A DNA stretch of 64,000 nt from an uncultured Anaerobiospirillum sp. (GTDB lineage Bacteria; Pseudomonadota; Gammaproteobacteria; Enterobacterales; Succinivibrionaceae). The notes below the pieces were generated by a model. The model worked only from the letters and a program-made list of their open reading frames with translations, did no database searches and had not been told where the DNA came from. Both the position numbers and the translations under genes were made by a program. This document shows positions 8,341-17,996 of this stretch, one piece after another (within the stretch, counting starts at the first letter, position 1; the number at the start of each line of letters is the position of its first letter). The stretch spans positions 39,003-103,002 of the forward strand of contig CALXXU010000001.1 in NCBI GenBank assembly GCA_944392765.1, read 5' to 3'.

Positions 8341-8666
8341 GCATCTGCCCTAAAAAATTTTGGCGTGCCACCTTCATTTTGCAATTTCAAATTGCATCAC
8401 AGCAAATAGCGTGTTCTCAAAACGCATAAATATGCCGTTTTAGCCCTAAAGCTCAGAGCTTATCCACCGAAGCAGTGTTTAGAGCAGCGCAATATTAAAA
8501 TTGATAACGCCGCTCCCCAAGCTCGCAGGGCCATGTTTTTGTCCCTTGATCTGTGGTACAACAAGGCCGCACGCGAACCATGGGGCACCCCTTAGGGCAC
8601 GCCTTGGGTACTCCTTGAGTTACGCGGCGTTCTGACCATTCTTTCTTCGACAATGCGAGATTTGCT
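8341..8666. other. Intergenic gap between the tRNA promoter and tcdA
   Basis: About 320 bp without a gene. It must hold the rightward promoter for tcdA but I see no consensus-like pair. The stretch GGGGCACCCCTTAGGGCACGCC near 8582 contains short inverted repeats. Nothing else is recognisable. Confidence 0.4.
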
Positions 8667-9668
8667 ATGGCCTCTTGTTCTGATTTTGCTTTTCTTCAGT
8701 TGCCGCCCAGCGTCCAACAAGAACAATTGGAGCGCTTTAAAGGTATCTGTGCCCTTTACGGCTTTGAAGGCTTCTTGCGCCTGCAAAATGCGCATGTCGT
8801 GGTCTTAGGTAATGGCGGCGTGGGCTCGTGGATTGCCGAGTCACTGTGCCGTACCGGCGTCGGCGCTCTTACCTTGCTTGACTTCGATACGATCGAGCTT
8901 TCTAACTCCAATCGCCAGCTGCACACCCTGAGCACGACGATCGGCGCGAGCAAGGCCCAAACCTTGGGCGCACGACTGTGTGCAATCAATCCCTACCTCA
9001 AACTTAAGACCATCGAGGTACAGCTCACCAAGGACAACGTCGCCCAACATTTAGCCCAAGCTCTGGGCACCAGCCCTGAAGCCTTGCGCGCCTGCCGGGC
9101 CACCCCACTTGAGACAATCGCCGAGCCCCAAGCCTTGGCTCAACAGCGTTTGCGTGCGCTCTATGAGGAGCACACAACCGTGTGCCCAAAGACGGGCTTG
9201 CCGCTTAATGTTTATGTGGCCGAAGCGATCGATGATCTCTTTGCTAAGGCTAGTGCAGTGGACCTACTGCATCGCGCGCACATTCCGCTGGTCACCTCGG
9301 GCGGTGCTGGTGGCCGTATTGACCCGTCACGCGTACGCCTGGGCGATGTCAGCAGCGCTAAGGGCGATCAGCTGATCAAGCGTTTGCGCACTGAATTGCG
9401 CCGCAATTACGGCTACCCTAAAGGCGCTGATGAAGCCCCAAAGAAGGCCAAGCCTAATAGCGAGCGCTTTAATATTTGGTGCAGCTACTCTGATGAAAAA
9501 CCGTTGCGTGCTCACGATCGCGCCCTCTCAGATCGCACGCCCGATGAGCTCGGATTGGAGACAACCCCGTCTTTACCAGCCTTTGGCGCCTCGGTTACAG
9601 TGACCGCTACAGCGGGATTATTACTTGCATCAGTTATAATAAGATGGATTGTGGGCGAGCGCGTCTAA
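8667..9668 (+). CDS. tcdA: tRNA threonylcarbamoyladenosine dehydratase (E1-like)
   Basis: TcdA cyclises t6A at position 37 of ANN-decoding tRNAs to ct6A, using ATP to activate the carboxylate. The ThiF/E1 Rossmann motif GNGGVGSW is at residues 48-55, followed by LLDFDTIELSNSNRQ with the nucleotide-binding Asp and Arg, and by VTSGGAGGRIDP near residue 210, the TcdA signature. At 333 aa it is about 65 residues longer than the E. coli enzyme: an insert at about residues 135-175 contains a Cys-rich segment, and the C-terminal half has a Lys-rich insert. The start lacks a strong ribosome-binding site. tsaC, which makes the t6A precursor, is in this window at 41729-42304. Confidence 0.9.
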   Translation: MASCSDFAFLQLPPSVQQEQLERFKGICALYGFEGFLRLQNAHVVVLGNGGVGSWIAESLCRTGVGALTLLDFDTIELSNSNRQLHTLSTTIGASKAQTLGARLCAINPYLKLKTIEVQLTKDNVAQHLAQALGTSPEALRACRATPLETIAEPQALAQQRLRALYEEHTTVCPKTGLPLNVYVAEAIDDLFAKASAVDLLHRAHIPLVTSGGAGGRIDPSRVRLGDVSSAKGDQLIKRLRTELRRNYGYPKGADEAPKKAKPNSERFNIWCSYSDEKPLRAHDRALSDRTPDELGLETTPSLPAFGASVTVTATAGLLLASVIIRWIVGERV

Positions 9669-9840
9669 GGCCAAAATAAGCCAAAGTTGGAGACCAAAAG
9701 CCTGTGCTTTTGAGGCCAAGAGTCCCTGCTTGTAGAGACCAATAATCCCAGCTTTGGGGTCAGGGCGCACTTAATTTTTTTTTTTTGCTTGTTATTACAC
9801 CAGCTCAAGCTAGGTATTGTGCAGTGTGTGAGGCCAAAGT

Positions 9841-12800
9841 ATGTCAGGACAGCACTCGATGATCGATGAGAGCACACGAACTTACCTCAAAAGTAAGTTG
9901 CCTGAGTACTTGCGCGCCCATGGCATTGACCCAAACCGTAATTTCACCTGCCTCAACCCGCAGCATCGCGACTTGGGGCAGAGCATGCACTATAACCCCC
10001 AGACCCAAACGCTCGATTGCCCGCAGTGCCAAACGCGCTACGATATCTTCGACCTCGTGTGCTTGGAGCATAACCTGCCCAGCCTAGCGGCTGCCGTTAA
10101 CTATTTGTACGACCAGTACCTAGGATCCCAGCAGGGCTCTGATCAGGTAATGGAGGTCAACCCTCAATCTGAGCGCCCAAATGCCCCTGCAGTCAAAACC
10201 CATAACGTCAGCGATTTCGACCTCGACCTTGATAATATCAATGGCCTGTCCGATGACTTATTTGCTGGGGTCACCACGGTAGCGCCTAGTGCGGTCGAGC
10301 AGCAAAATAGAAGCGTCTTACCTAAGGCGCAACCGGCACTTGATTTTGGGATCGAAACGGTGCCTGCGACCCACAATCCTAATTTGGGCATTACCTCAGT
10401 ACCGGCTCAAGCGCCACAAGCGCCTAGTCCTAGGGGCGGTTTTGACCCATTTAGCCCCGTGCAAACTACCAGCGCTCCATCCCGCCCTGCCCCTAAAAAG
10501 GCACCTCTAGGCGATGTGCGCGTGATGGGCCCTATGAACGGCGCCCCACAGGGCCTGCCTATGGGCCAAGGCCTGCCTATGGGTCAACCTCCTATGGGCC
10601 AAGGCCTGCCTATGGGTCAACCTCCTATGGGTCAGGGCCTGCCTCTGGGCCAACCTCCTATGGGGCAAGGTCAACCTCCTATGGGGCAAGGCTTACCTTT
10701 TGGGCAGCCGCTGAAAACCGTTCCGATCGGCGCGGGCCGCAGCGATCCTTTCTCCGATCCGGACTTTATCAAAGCCCAACAGATCAAACCGACCTTTATC
10801 GAACCACTGGCCCAGCCAAAGCCTGAGCCAAGTACTCCATCCTACGTGCAACCTGGCGTGCCCGATGGCGATCGGCACAGCAAGCTCAATCCGCCTAATG
10901 TGCGCAATCTCGACCATATTAAGCTCAGCCCTGAGGAAATCGAGCGTCGTACCGCTGAAATCTGGGGCAAGCCCAACGAGCAACGAGCCGAGCCTGAACC
11001 CGAGCCCCAGACCTACACCATTCCAAAGAACTCGCCTTACGTTGGCGCGGGGGTACAGGCTAAGGCCATAGACCCGGCCAAGCGTCGGGCCCAAGAGGCC
11101 GATGCCACCCGCCCTGAGGTAGAGATGCCACTGCGCAATCCGACGGCGCCTTCGACCCTGATCAATGGCAAGGCCTTTGATTTTGAAAAAAAGAGCGCCG
11201 CCGAGGTGCAATCGGGCATTCGCGATGTCATGAGCCGTAATCCGCCGGTGCCACAACATGACAGCACAGGTGAGGTTCACACCACGATTACGGCCAGCAC
11301 GCCGCAGGCTGCCGCCACCCTCAATCCTTTGCGCGCGAGCGCCTCGAGCAATGGTCCGAGCACTTTAATTCAGCGCAGCACCCCTACTGCGGCCGCTCCG
11401 GCAGCTGACAGCAGTAATCCTTACGCCAAAGCCTTTGCCGCGCTCAATGCCACCAACGAAAACGCCACGCGTATTTCGGGCTATTCCTCGGCCCTGCATG
11501 GCAATCAACCGGCCCAAGCGCCGACCGTCAGCACGATGATCAGTAGTGAGCCGGTGGCTCAACCGAGCAATGCGGCTAAGGGCAGTGTCTTTAACCCAAA
11601 GGCACCGGGCACCACCGTCTTTGGCCTGGACGCCCAGCGTCACACCTCGACCTTGATGAGCGACAATCGCGGCCGCGTCTTGACCGATGATTTTGGCCAT
11701 CGCGTCCACGAAGATGAGCTCAGTGCCGCCAAAGTCGCCGCCGCGCGTACTGCCACCTTTGACTTCCTGCACCCCAATAAGGTGTCAGCCGCTCAAGAAA
11801 GCGCGAGCACCAGTAACGCCGCCGCTGTCGGCGCAGCAGCCGCAAGCACAGTCAGCACCGTAGCGGCCAGCACCGCTGCGGCCAGCACGGGTGTCAGCAG
11901 CGCCGCCGCAAGCACCGCCAGTGCTAAAGCCAGCAGTGCCGTAGCCGCCCGCGCCCCTGAAGACACCAGTTCCATCATCTTAGGTGCCACGGTCGCAGCC
12001 GAAGCCCCTGAGACCCCAGCCAGCCCAGCGGCCGTCCCTGCTTCTGTGCAACAGGATATTAAGGCCTTAAACCAAGCTGCCTCCGCGATTTTCTCGGCCC
12101 TCAGCGTCCCTGAGACCAACGCTCAGAACAAAGCTGACGCCAGCCCGGCAGAGCAGGATCAACCAACACCGCCATCCTTAACCGTAGCTCCTGCTCCGCA
12201 ACCAGCGGCACCGCAAGTAAGCCCGCAGGCAACAGCGGGGGCAGCGTCAGCTGCTCCGTCGCAGCCTGCCACGATAGCGCCGCCTGCCACGGTAGCGCAG
12301 CCTGCAGCTGCCCCACAGACTGCCGCTGCGCCTCAGCCTCCTGCAACCACCAAAGCTGCCCCACAGCCTCCAGTTGCCACCATGGCCGCGCCTAAGAAGG
12401 CCAAGCCGGAGTTCTTTGCCGCTGAAGAAACCGAGACCAAGATTTTAGAGGTCAACCCGCTCGAAGAGCGCCCGCACAGCAGCGCTCCTGAGCTGGCTCC
12501 CCTCTCCCATGATTTAGATCTGCCGGACGTCGCCAAGTTAGACGAAATGGAGTCTGACTTTGAGGATGATTTAGAAAGTAGCGATAATCCGCTGGCACGC
12601 TCCGGCCATAAGGATCCGGGCTTTACCTTAAGCGAGGACGATCTGGAGCTGGAAACTCCGCCTAAGAGCGTCGATGCCTTCTCGACCTTAACGGCGACCG
12701 CCGATGCGCTCCACCCGCAAGGTGCCCTCAAGGCACAAACGCCGAGCGCGCCGAGCGCACCCCGCGCCCCATTTGCGTCTGCTCCGAGCATGGCAGCTCC

Positions 12801-14184
12801 AGCTGTAGCGACCCCGAGCGCTCAGCCGAGCGCGCCTGCGGTGCCTACAGCGGCACCCGCAGCTCATGGGGGCGATGTGGTGTTCGTACCACAAACAGCC
12901 GCAGTTCTGCCTACCCAGCTTAAGGGTACGCTCAGTCACTACTTGCAGCGCTGCAAGGATGCGGTAGGCTCTTGCGGCTACTTTGCCGCCCAAGGCTTGA
13001 GTGCCGCCTTGATTGAGCGCTATAGCCTGGGTTTTGACCCGTCCTATCGCGTCGAGAGCACCTTTACTCCAGGTTCGATGGAGTCATGGCAGCCGCAATT
13101 GTGGCAAGCAGCGATTATCCCGCTCAATGAAGACAGCTATGTCGCCCTGGACATCAACTCGGTCGATCGGCTTCACCCTGATAAGCGCTATGTCGGCCAA
13201 GAGCGCTGCTTTAACCTCAATGTCTTAGGTGAGGTCACCGGCCATCTCTTGGTGTGCGCCAGCGAGTTAGACGCCCTGGCTCTGCTGAGCCTAAACGTAC
13301 CAGCGATTGCCCTAGGCGCACCGCAACATGCGGGCGTACTCTTAGACGCATTGCTCAACACTGATTTGAGCGCTAGCCATCTGTACTTGACGCTACCGCA
13401 AGAACCTGGCTGGAATGAGGTGCGTGACTTCTTACTGCGCGAGCTTAGTAGCCGCCAGATCGCAGTTCATGCCTTGGACTTAACCTACCCTTATGGCAGC
13501 ATCGCCCAAGCTTTAAGCCAAGATCCGCAAGGTTTAAACCAGAAGCTTAACCATCTGACCCAAATCAGCGATGTCACCTTGCAGGCAGCACTCACCCCGC
13601 AGTCGCTGCCGCACAATCATTTGGTACTGAGTCTTGAAAGCTTAGCGCGCCTTGAGCTCTCGCCTATGATGTACGCCATCTCAAGCCCGGCGGTAGCGCT
13701 CTCGCGTTTGGTCTTAGCCAGCCTGATTGAGAACAAGCAAAATGCCATTCTCTACGCGGGGTCGAAGATGCAATGGCAGATGATCTGCTCCTTGCTCACC
13801 TTTAACTTAGCGCAATACGGCCCGATGTCGGGCTACCAAGCGCGCCTGTTAGAGCTCCCGGTCGAGCAAAACGCCGCTATGCTCGAGGCCACCTTAAACC
13901 ACGGCTTAGTCGCCGCGCGCTTAAGTGGCATGGCCCCAACTTTAATGGTCGACACCTTTGCCTTTGACCACAGCATGTGCGCTCAGCTCTCACCGCGCCT
14001 GGCGCAACTTGCCACCGAGTTCCAAGTCCCGGTCGTGGTCTGGTGCAGCTTTGAGCAGCAGAGCATCTTTGAGGGTAATGCCTTGCAGACCTTGGCGATC
14101 AACCAAGGTAACGACAACGAGCTGATCTTCACTACCCTCGACAGCTCGTGCCGCCTACACTCCTTCTCGACCAAGCAGGGCTAG
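9841..14184 (+). CDS. Giant primase-like protein: CHC2-type zinc finger, about 900 disordered residues, TOPRIM-like and ATPase-like C-terminus, probably catalytically inactive
   Basis: The 1447-aa protein opens with a primase-type zinc finger: Cys37, His42, Cys60, Cys63 followed by YDIFDLV, as in DnaG-like and phage primases. Residues about 90-1010 are Pro/Ala/Gln/Ser-rich, with a tandem PMGQGLPMGQP array near 240-285 from DNA repeats at about 10546-10700. Residues about 1020-1230 resemble a primase core: YFAAQGLSAALIERYSLGF, then HLLVCASELDALAL. In active TOPRIM proteins this reads VxEGxxDA; here the Glu position is Ala1140. The usual DxD is Pro1186-Gln-Glu1188. The last 230 residues look like a RecA/DnaB-type ATPase with no intact Walker A. 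The frame is uninterrupted and codon use is normal, so it is kept, perhaps as a structural or nucleic-acid-binding protein. Start: ATG with GAGG upstream. Confidence 0.7.
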   Translation: MSGQHSMIDESTRTYLKSKLPEYLRAHGIDPNRNFTCLNPQHRDLGQSMHYNPQTQTLDCPQCQTRYDIFDLVCLEHNLPSLAAAVNYLYDQYLGSQQGSDQVMEVNPQSERPNAPAVKTHNVSDFDLDLDNINGLSDDLFAGVTTVAPSAVEQQNRSVLPKAQPALDFGIETVPATHNPNLGITSVPAQAPQAPSPRGGFDPFSPVQTTSAPSRPAPKKAPLGDVRVMGPMNGAPQGLPMGQGLPMGQPPMGQGLPMGQPPMGQGLPLGQPPMGQGQPPMGQGLPFGQPLKTVPIGAGRSDPFSDPDFIKAQQIKPTFIEPLAQPKPEPSTPSYVQPGVPDGDRHSKLNPPNVRNLDHIKLSPEEIERRTAEIWGKPNEQRAEPEPEPQTYTIPKNSPYVGAGVQAKAIDPAKRRAQEADATRPEVEMPLRNPTAPSTLINGKAFDFEKKSAAEVQSGIRDVMSRNPPVPQHDSTGEVHTTITASTPQAAATLNPLRASASSNGPSTLIQRSTPTAAAPAADSSNPYAKAFAALNATNENATRISGYSSALHGNQPAQAPTVSTMISSEPVAQPSNAAKGSVFNPKAPGTTVFGLDAQRHTSTLMSDNRGRVLTDDFGHRVHEDELSAAKVAAARTATFDFLHPNKVSAAQESASTSNAAAVGAAAASTVSTVAASTAAASTGVSSAAASTASAKASSAVAARAPEDTSSIILGATVAAEAPETPASPAAVPASVQQDIKALNQAASAIFSALSVPETNAQNKADASPAEQDQPTPPSLTVAPAPQPAAPQVSPQATAGAASAAPSQPATIAPPATVAQPAAAPQTAAAPQPPATTKAAPQPPVATMAAPKKAKPEFFAAEETETKILEVNPLEERPHSSAPELAPLSHDLDLPDVAKLDEMESDFEDDLESSDNPLARSGHKDPGFTLSEDDLELETPPKSVDAFSTLTATADALHPQGALKAQTPSAPSAPRAPFASAPSMAAPAVATPSAQPSAPAVPTAAPAAHGGDVVFVPQTAAVLPTQLKGTLSHYLQRCKDAVGSCGYFAAQGLSAALIERYSLGFDPSYRVESTFTPGSMESWQPQLWQAAIIPLNEDSYVALDINSVDRLHPDKRYVGQERCFNLNVLGEVTGHLLVCASELDALALLSLNVPAIALGAPQHAGVLLDALLNTDLSASHLYLTLPQEPGWNEVRDFLLRELSSRQIAVHALDLTYPYGSIAQALSQDPQGLNQKLNHLTQISDVTLQAALTPQSLPHNHLVLSLESLARLELSPMMYAISSPAVALSRLVLASLIENKQNAILYAGSKMQWQMICSLLTFNLAQYGPMSGYQARLLELPVEQNAAMLEATLNHGLVAARLSGMAPTLMVDTFAFDHSMCAQLSPRLAQLATEFQVPVVVWCSFEQQSIFEGNALQTLAINQGNDNELIFTTLDSSCRLHSFSTKQG

Positions 14185-14320
14185 CCCCAGGCTCACGGGC
14201 AAGGCTCACGGGCTAGGCTAAGCCCCAAGCTCACGGGCTAGGCTAAGCCCCAGGCTCACGGGCTAGGCTAGCCCTCAAGCTCATGAGTCCGGCCAGCCGG
14301 TCAGGCTGGCCCAAGCTCAC
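14185..14320. repeat. Tandem/inverted repeat block between convergent genes
   Basis: Three to four copies of a unit of about 29-33 bp built around GCTCACGGGCTAGGCTA and AGCCCC fill the gap between two convergent genes. The units contain inverted GGCTAG/CTAGCC symmetry, and GGCCAGCC...GGCTGGCC near 14290 forms a hairpin that could terminate transcription from either side. Confidence 0.7.
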
Positions 14321-15901
14321 TTAATTAGCTGGCTCTTGAGCGATCAGGTTCACGAGGACGGTGCTGAAATCGTCCTCGTCAGCCATATCTTGCGCCTTAC
14401 GTACACAGAGGTGGAAGAGCTGGGCTAAGCGCGCGATATCGTTGTCCTCAAGCCGCGCTTTGAGCGCGGTAAGCACGGCGGACACTGCGGCAAAGCCGCA
14501 GCTTACCACCAAGCTCACATCCTCTGAGTTAAACTCGAAGGCCACGCGCGAGCGGGCAAAGGCCGCAGGCTGCGCTATCAGGCGCTCCAGCTCAAGCTCC
14601 CAAATAAGCAAGTAGTGGCCTTGCCCATAGCAGCGGTCAAAACAGATAAGCTCCTTATTGCGCGCGGTGCGCACACTGAGCTTGAACTTATCGACCACCA
14701 CTACAACCGCCGCTCCCGGTCGCATATTAGGCACCGAGTATTCATTGCCCTCAAAGCTAATGCGCCCAAACTGATTGACCTCGGCTTGATGCACGCTGGT
14801 GCGTGGAAAGTCCGTGACCCGCGCATTAAGCGGCGCTAAGGCATGCAGCGCCCGCCCCAGCTGCGGTGTGCGCGGCGCATGCGCTTTGAGCCAAGCTTGC
14901 AGCGCCTCCTTGGCACCATCTTGCGGGCGCTTACCAGCCGCCACTAAAGCCATAAGCTCAGCAAAGTCTGCCCCACTCAGTCCTTGGGCCTGAAGCAACA
15001 GCGTGTGCAGCTCTTCATTGAAGGCAGCCGCATCACCGCGATAGACCAAATCTGAGGCCAGCACAGTGAGCACACACCAATCCGCGCCGGTGGCGCCACT
15101 TGCCCCCAGCGTGACCTCCGCCCCTAAGGCCAATTTGAAGTTCATAAAGTCAGTGGTAAAGGCACAGGCCTGACCTTGATGATCGCGAGTGACCAAGGAA
15201 TTGCCTTGGCCTAAGACCGTTTCGTGCTCACGTAAAGGCCGGGTAATGAGGGGCTCAAACTCAACGGCAGCCAGCTCTAACTTCTGAGGCAAGCCCTGCA
15301 AGTGCGCGCTGAGCTCTTGCAGTGCTTCGACTATGCCCTCAAAGCTTGGGCCGGGCAGGACATAGCCTAGAGTCAGCGGCACTTGCGGCAGGCACAAGGT
15401 CAGCAAACATTGCTTGAGCGTACCAGTCGGGGTCTTGAGCGTAATGGGACGCAGATCAAGGCGCAGCGTGCCCCAAGCCACCTGATCCTTGGGAGCCTTG
15501 ACCCGCGCTAAGCCCTCCACGAGCAGCGCAACCAGAGCCTGCGCTAAGGCTGGGGCGACTTTGAGCTCTGAGGCCAGCTCTGAAACGAGCTTAGGGCGCG
15601 CCCGCTTGAGCACCTTCCAGCCATATTTTTGGTCTAAATAGCGCGCCGCTTGGGTAAGTAAGGCCTGAGCAGGGCCTGGCGGGAGGCTTTGCACCCATAA
15701 AGTTGCAGGTTCATGAGCCTCAGGCGTGAGCTGAGCTGACAAGCCCGACTTCTTGGGACGCGACTTGGGCAAAGGCCGCTCGTCACAGACCCAGCGGCGA
15801 ATAGTCAGGACACTGTGTCCGTACTTGCGCTGCATATCAGTTAAGCTCATGCCGGCCTGATAATCAGCGCGTAACTGTAACACCCGAGCCCGTGATAGCA
15901 T
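14321..15901 (-). CDS. IstA-like (IS21-type) transposase homologue lacking the DDE residues; possibly domesticated
   Basis: The 526-aa protein follows IS21 IstA from end to end. Residues 1-45 match the HTH start (MLSRxxxxxLRxxYQxG, IRRWV). Residues 140-280 match the retroviral-integrase fold region, and residues about 375-430 match the Mu-type beta-barrel (FGRISFEGNEYSVPNMRPGAAV). In IstA the first catalytic Asp is in DWGE; here it is VAWG (Ala142). The second Asp in VDN corresponds to VEF (213-215), and the Glu of KGKVE falls at about TGADW (271-275). No istB follows, no terminal repeats are evident, and the frame is intact with an SD-like GGGAGGGA upstream of the ATG. I infer a retained DNA-binding protein of transposon origin; the residue alignment is by eye. 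Confidence 0.7.
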   Translation of the reverse strand: MLSRARVLQLRADYQAGMSLTDMQRKYGHSVLTIRRWVCDERPLPKSRPKKSGLSAQLTPEAHEPATLWVQSLPPGPAQALLTQAARYLDQKYGWKVLKRARPKLVSELASELKVAPALAQALVALLVEGLARVKAPKDQVAWGTLRLDLRPITLKTPTGTLKQCLLTLCLPQVPLTLGYVLPGPSFEGIVEALQELSAHLQGLPQKLELAAVEFEPLITRPLREHETVLGQGNSLVTRDHQGQACAFTTDFMNFKLALGAEVTLGASGATGADWCVLTVLASDLVYRGDAAAFNEELHTLLLQAQGLSGADFAELMALVAAGKRPQDGAKEALQAWLKAHAPRTPQLGRALHALAPLNARVTDFPRTSVHQAEVNQFGRISFEGNEYSVPNMRPGAAVVVVVDKFKLSVRTARNKELICFDRCYGQGHYLLIWELELERLIAQPAAFARSRVAFEFNSEDVSLVVSCGFAAVSAVLTALKARLEDNDIARLAQLFHLCVRKAQDMADEDDFSTVLVNLIAQEPAN

Positions 15902-15977
15902 CCTGTCCCTCCCCCTAAAAAATCAGGACGATCATTGTACAATGGCGCGCCGATGAGGTTGTTATTGGAGGTGATTT

Positions 15978-17996
15978 ATGGCGATGCAACTTAATGCCGC
16001 CCAGCTTGAGGCAGTACAGTACACCTCAGGGCCCTGCCTAGTGCTGGCCGGAGCCGGCTCGGGCAAGACCCGTGTCATCATCACCAAGATTGTCCACTTG
16101 CTGCGCAATAACTTAGCGCAGGCCCGTGAGATCTTGGCCGTCACCTTTACCAATAAGGCCGCCGCTGAAATGCGCGAGCGTATCGCGCGTGAGGTCGATG
16201 AAAAGACCGCCTCGGAGCTTACGATCTGCACCTTTCACGCCTTAGGACGCATTATCTTAAAAGAGCAGGCGGCACGCTTAGGCTTAGGGCGCAACTTCTC
16301 GATCTTTGATGAGACCGATACCTTCAAGAGCATCAAGAATATCATTACCACCGACTTTCCCGGTCTGGCGCAAGACGCCTCGCGGGAGTACATCGAAGAT
16401 CTGTGCAACCGCATTTCGCTGTACAAGGGTGCCTTAAAGACCCCTAAGGTGGTGCAAAAGGAAGGCGGCGATCCCCTGATCATCGATATCTACCAGAAGT
16501 ACACCAACTATCTGCGCGCCTGCAACGCGGTCGACTTTGACGACCTGCTCTTTATTCCGACACGCCTGTTATTGCTCGACGAGGCCACCCGCACCCAATA
16601 CCAAGAGCGCTTTCGCTATATCTTGGTCGATGAGTACCAAGACACCAACCAGACCCAGTACATCTTGCTCATGTGCCTGGTCGCGAGCAATCAGCGCTTT
16701 ACCGTCGTGGGCGATGACGATCAATCGATCTACTCTTGGCGCGGCGCCCGCCCTGAGAATATCAAGCAGCTGACCCAAGATTTCCCTGATTTAAAGGTGA
16801 TCAAGCTCGAGCAAAACTACCGCTCGACCGCGCGCATTCTGCGCTGCGCCAACTCCATCATCGCCCACAATCCGCATATCTTTGAGAAGACCTTGTACTC
16901 CGCGCTGCAAGAGGGCAGCAAGATTCGGGTCACCTATTGCGATACCAACGAGTCGGCCTGCGAGTACGTAGCCTCGGAGATCTTGGGCCATCGCTTTGAT
17001 CACAAGACTTCCTGGGGCCACTATGCCATCTTGTATCGCTCCAACTCACAAGCGCGCGATATGGAAAAGGAGTTGATGGCGGCACACATCCCCTGCAAGG
17101 TCACCGGTGACACCTCCTTCTTCTCACGCATGGAGGTCAAGGACATCCTGGCTTGGTGCCGCTTTTTGACCAATCCTAAGGACGATGCCGCCTTTTTGCG
17201 CGTGATCAATGTGCCGACGCGCGGTATTGGCGCCCAGACCCTCAAGGCGATGACCAGCACCGCCCATCAATACCAGCGCTGTCTTTACGATTGCATTTGC
17301 TCCAAGGAGTTCTACGCCCAGCTCAATGCGCAGCAATCAGGCGCGGTTATGGGCTTTTTAGGGCTCTATGTCGACTTGCGCCAAATGCTACTGCGCGGCC
17401 AAGACCAAGAGCTGTGCTCGACCTTGCTCGATCGCTTAGGCTTTCGCGAATATCTGCGCGCCGAGAGCTCGGAGCAAGCCTATGAGTGGAAACTCAAGAA
17501 CGTCGAGACGGTGATGAGCTGGATTGGTGAACTCATCGCCGGAACCAAGGGCGAGCCGCTACACTTTGGTGAAGCGGTCGAGCGCCTAGGCTTACGTGAA
17601 ATGATGGAGCAGCGCGACGATGACGAGGAAGGCAATGCGGTACAGCTGATGACCTTGCACGCGGCCAAGGGCCTAGAGTTCCCATTTGTCTTCTTACTGG
17701 GCATGGAAGAGGGTATCTTGCCCCACCGTACCTCCATTGACGAGAACAATATCGAAGAGGAGCGCCGCCTGGCCTATGTCGGCGTGACCCGTGCCCAAAC
17801 CGAGCTGACGATGGTGGTAGCGCGCGCCCGCAAGGTTGGCGCTAACCTCAACGCCCAAGAGCCCAGCCGCTTTATCGCCGAGATGCCCGAGACCGACCTC
17901 GAAATCGTGGAGGCGGGAGCCGCGCGTGAACCGGCGGCCAATGAGCACGGCCTCAACCGCGCGATCGAAGATCTCGCCGCCCTGCTCACCTCCTAG
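15978..17996 (+). CDS. rep: ATP-dependent DNA helicase Rep (SF1A)
   Basis: Rep unwinds DNA 3' to 5' and clears protein roadblocks ahead of the replisome. At 672 aa it has the length of E. coli Rep (673). Motif I GAGSGKT is at residues 25-31, motif Ia VTFTNKAAAEMRERI follows, motif II VDEYQDTNQTQY lies near residue 220, motif III VGDDDQSIYSWRGA near 250, and motifs V-VI LMTLHAAKGLEFPFVF and EEERRLAYVGVTRA in the C-terminal third. The start is set by an excellent ribosome-binding site GGAGGTGA. Transcription diverges from the IstA-like gene across a 76-bp gap. Confidence 0.95.
   Translation: MAMQLNAAQLEAVQYTSGPCLVLAGAGSGKTRVIITKIVHLLRNNLAQAREILAVTFTNKAAAEMRERIAREVDEKTASELTICTFHALGRIILKEQAARLGLGRNFSIFDETDTFKSIKNIITTDFPGLAQDASREYIEDLCNRISLYKGALKTPKVVQKEGGDPLIIDIYQKYTNYLRACNAVDFDDLLFIPTRLLLLDEATRTQYQERFRYILVDEYQDTNQTQYILLMCLVASNQRFTVVGDDDQSIYSWRGARPENIKQLTQDFPDLKVIKLEQNYRSTARILRCANSIIAHNPHIFEKTLYSALQEGSKIRVTYCDTNESACEYVASEILGHRFDHKTSWGHYAILYRSNSQARDMEKELMAAHIPCKVTGDTSFFSRMEVKDILAWCRFLTNPKDDAAFLRVINVPTRGIGAQTLKAMTSTAHQYQRCLYDCICSKEFYAQLNAQQSGAVMGFLGLYVDLRQMLLRGQDQELCSTLLDRLGFREYLRAESSEQAYEWKLKNVETVMSWIGELIAGTKGEPLHFGEAVERLGLREMMEQRDDDEEGNAVQLMTLHAAKGLEFPFVFLLGMEEGILPHRTSIDENNIEEERRLAYVGVTRAQTELTMVVARARKVGANLNAQEPSRFIAEMPETDLEIVEAGAAREPAANEHGLNRAIEDLAALLTS

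Noticed and set aside
10693-11280. Minus-strand frame of 195 codons inside the primase-like gene
   Set aside because: It is the antisense shadow of the GC-rich, low-complexity region; the sense frame is continuous over 1447 codons. The same holds for the other long antisense frames in that gene and in the 1331-aa gene.
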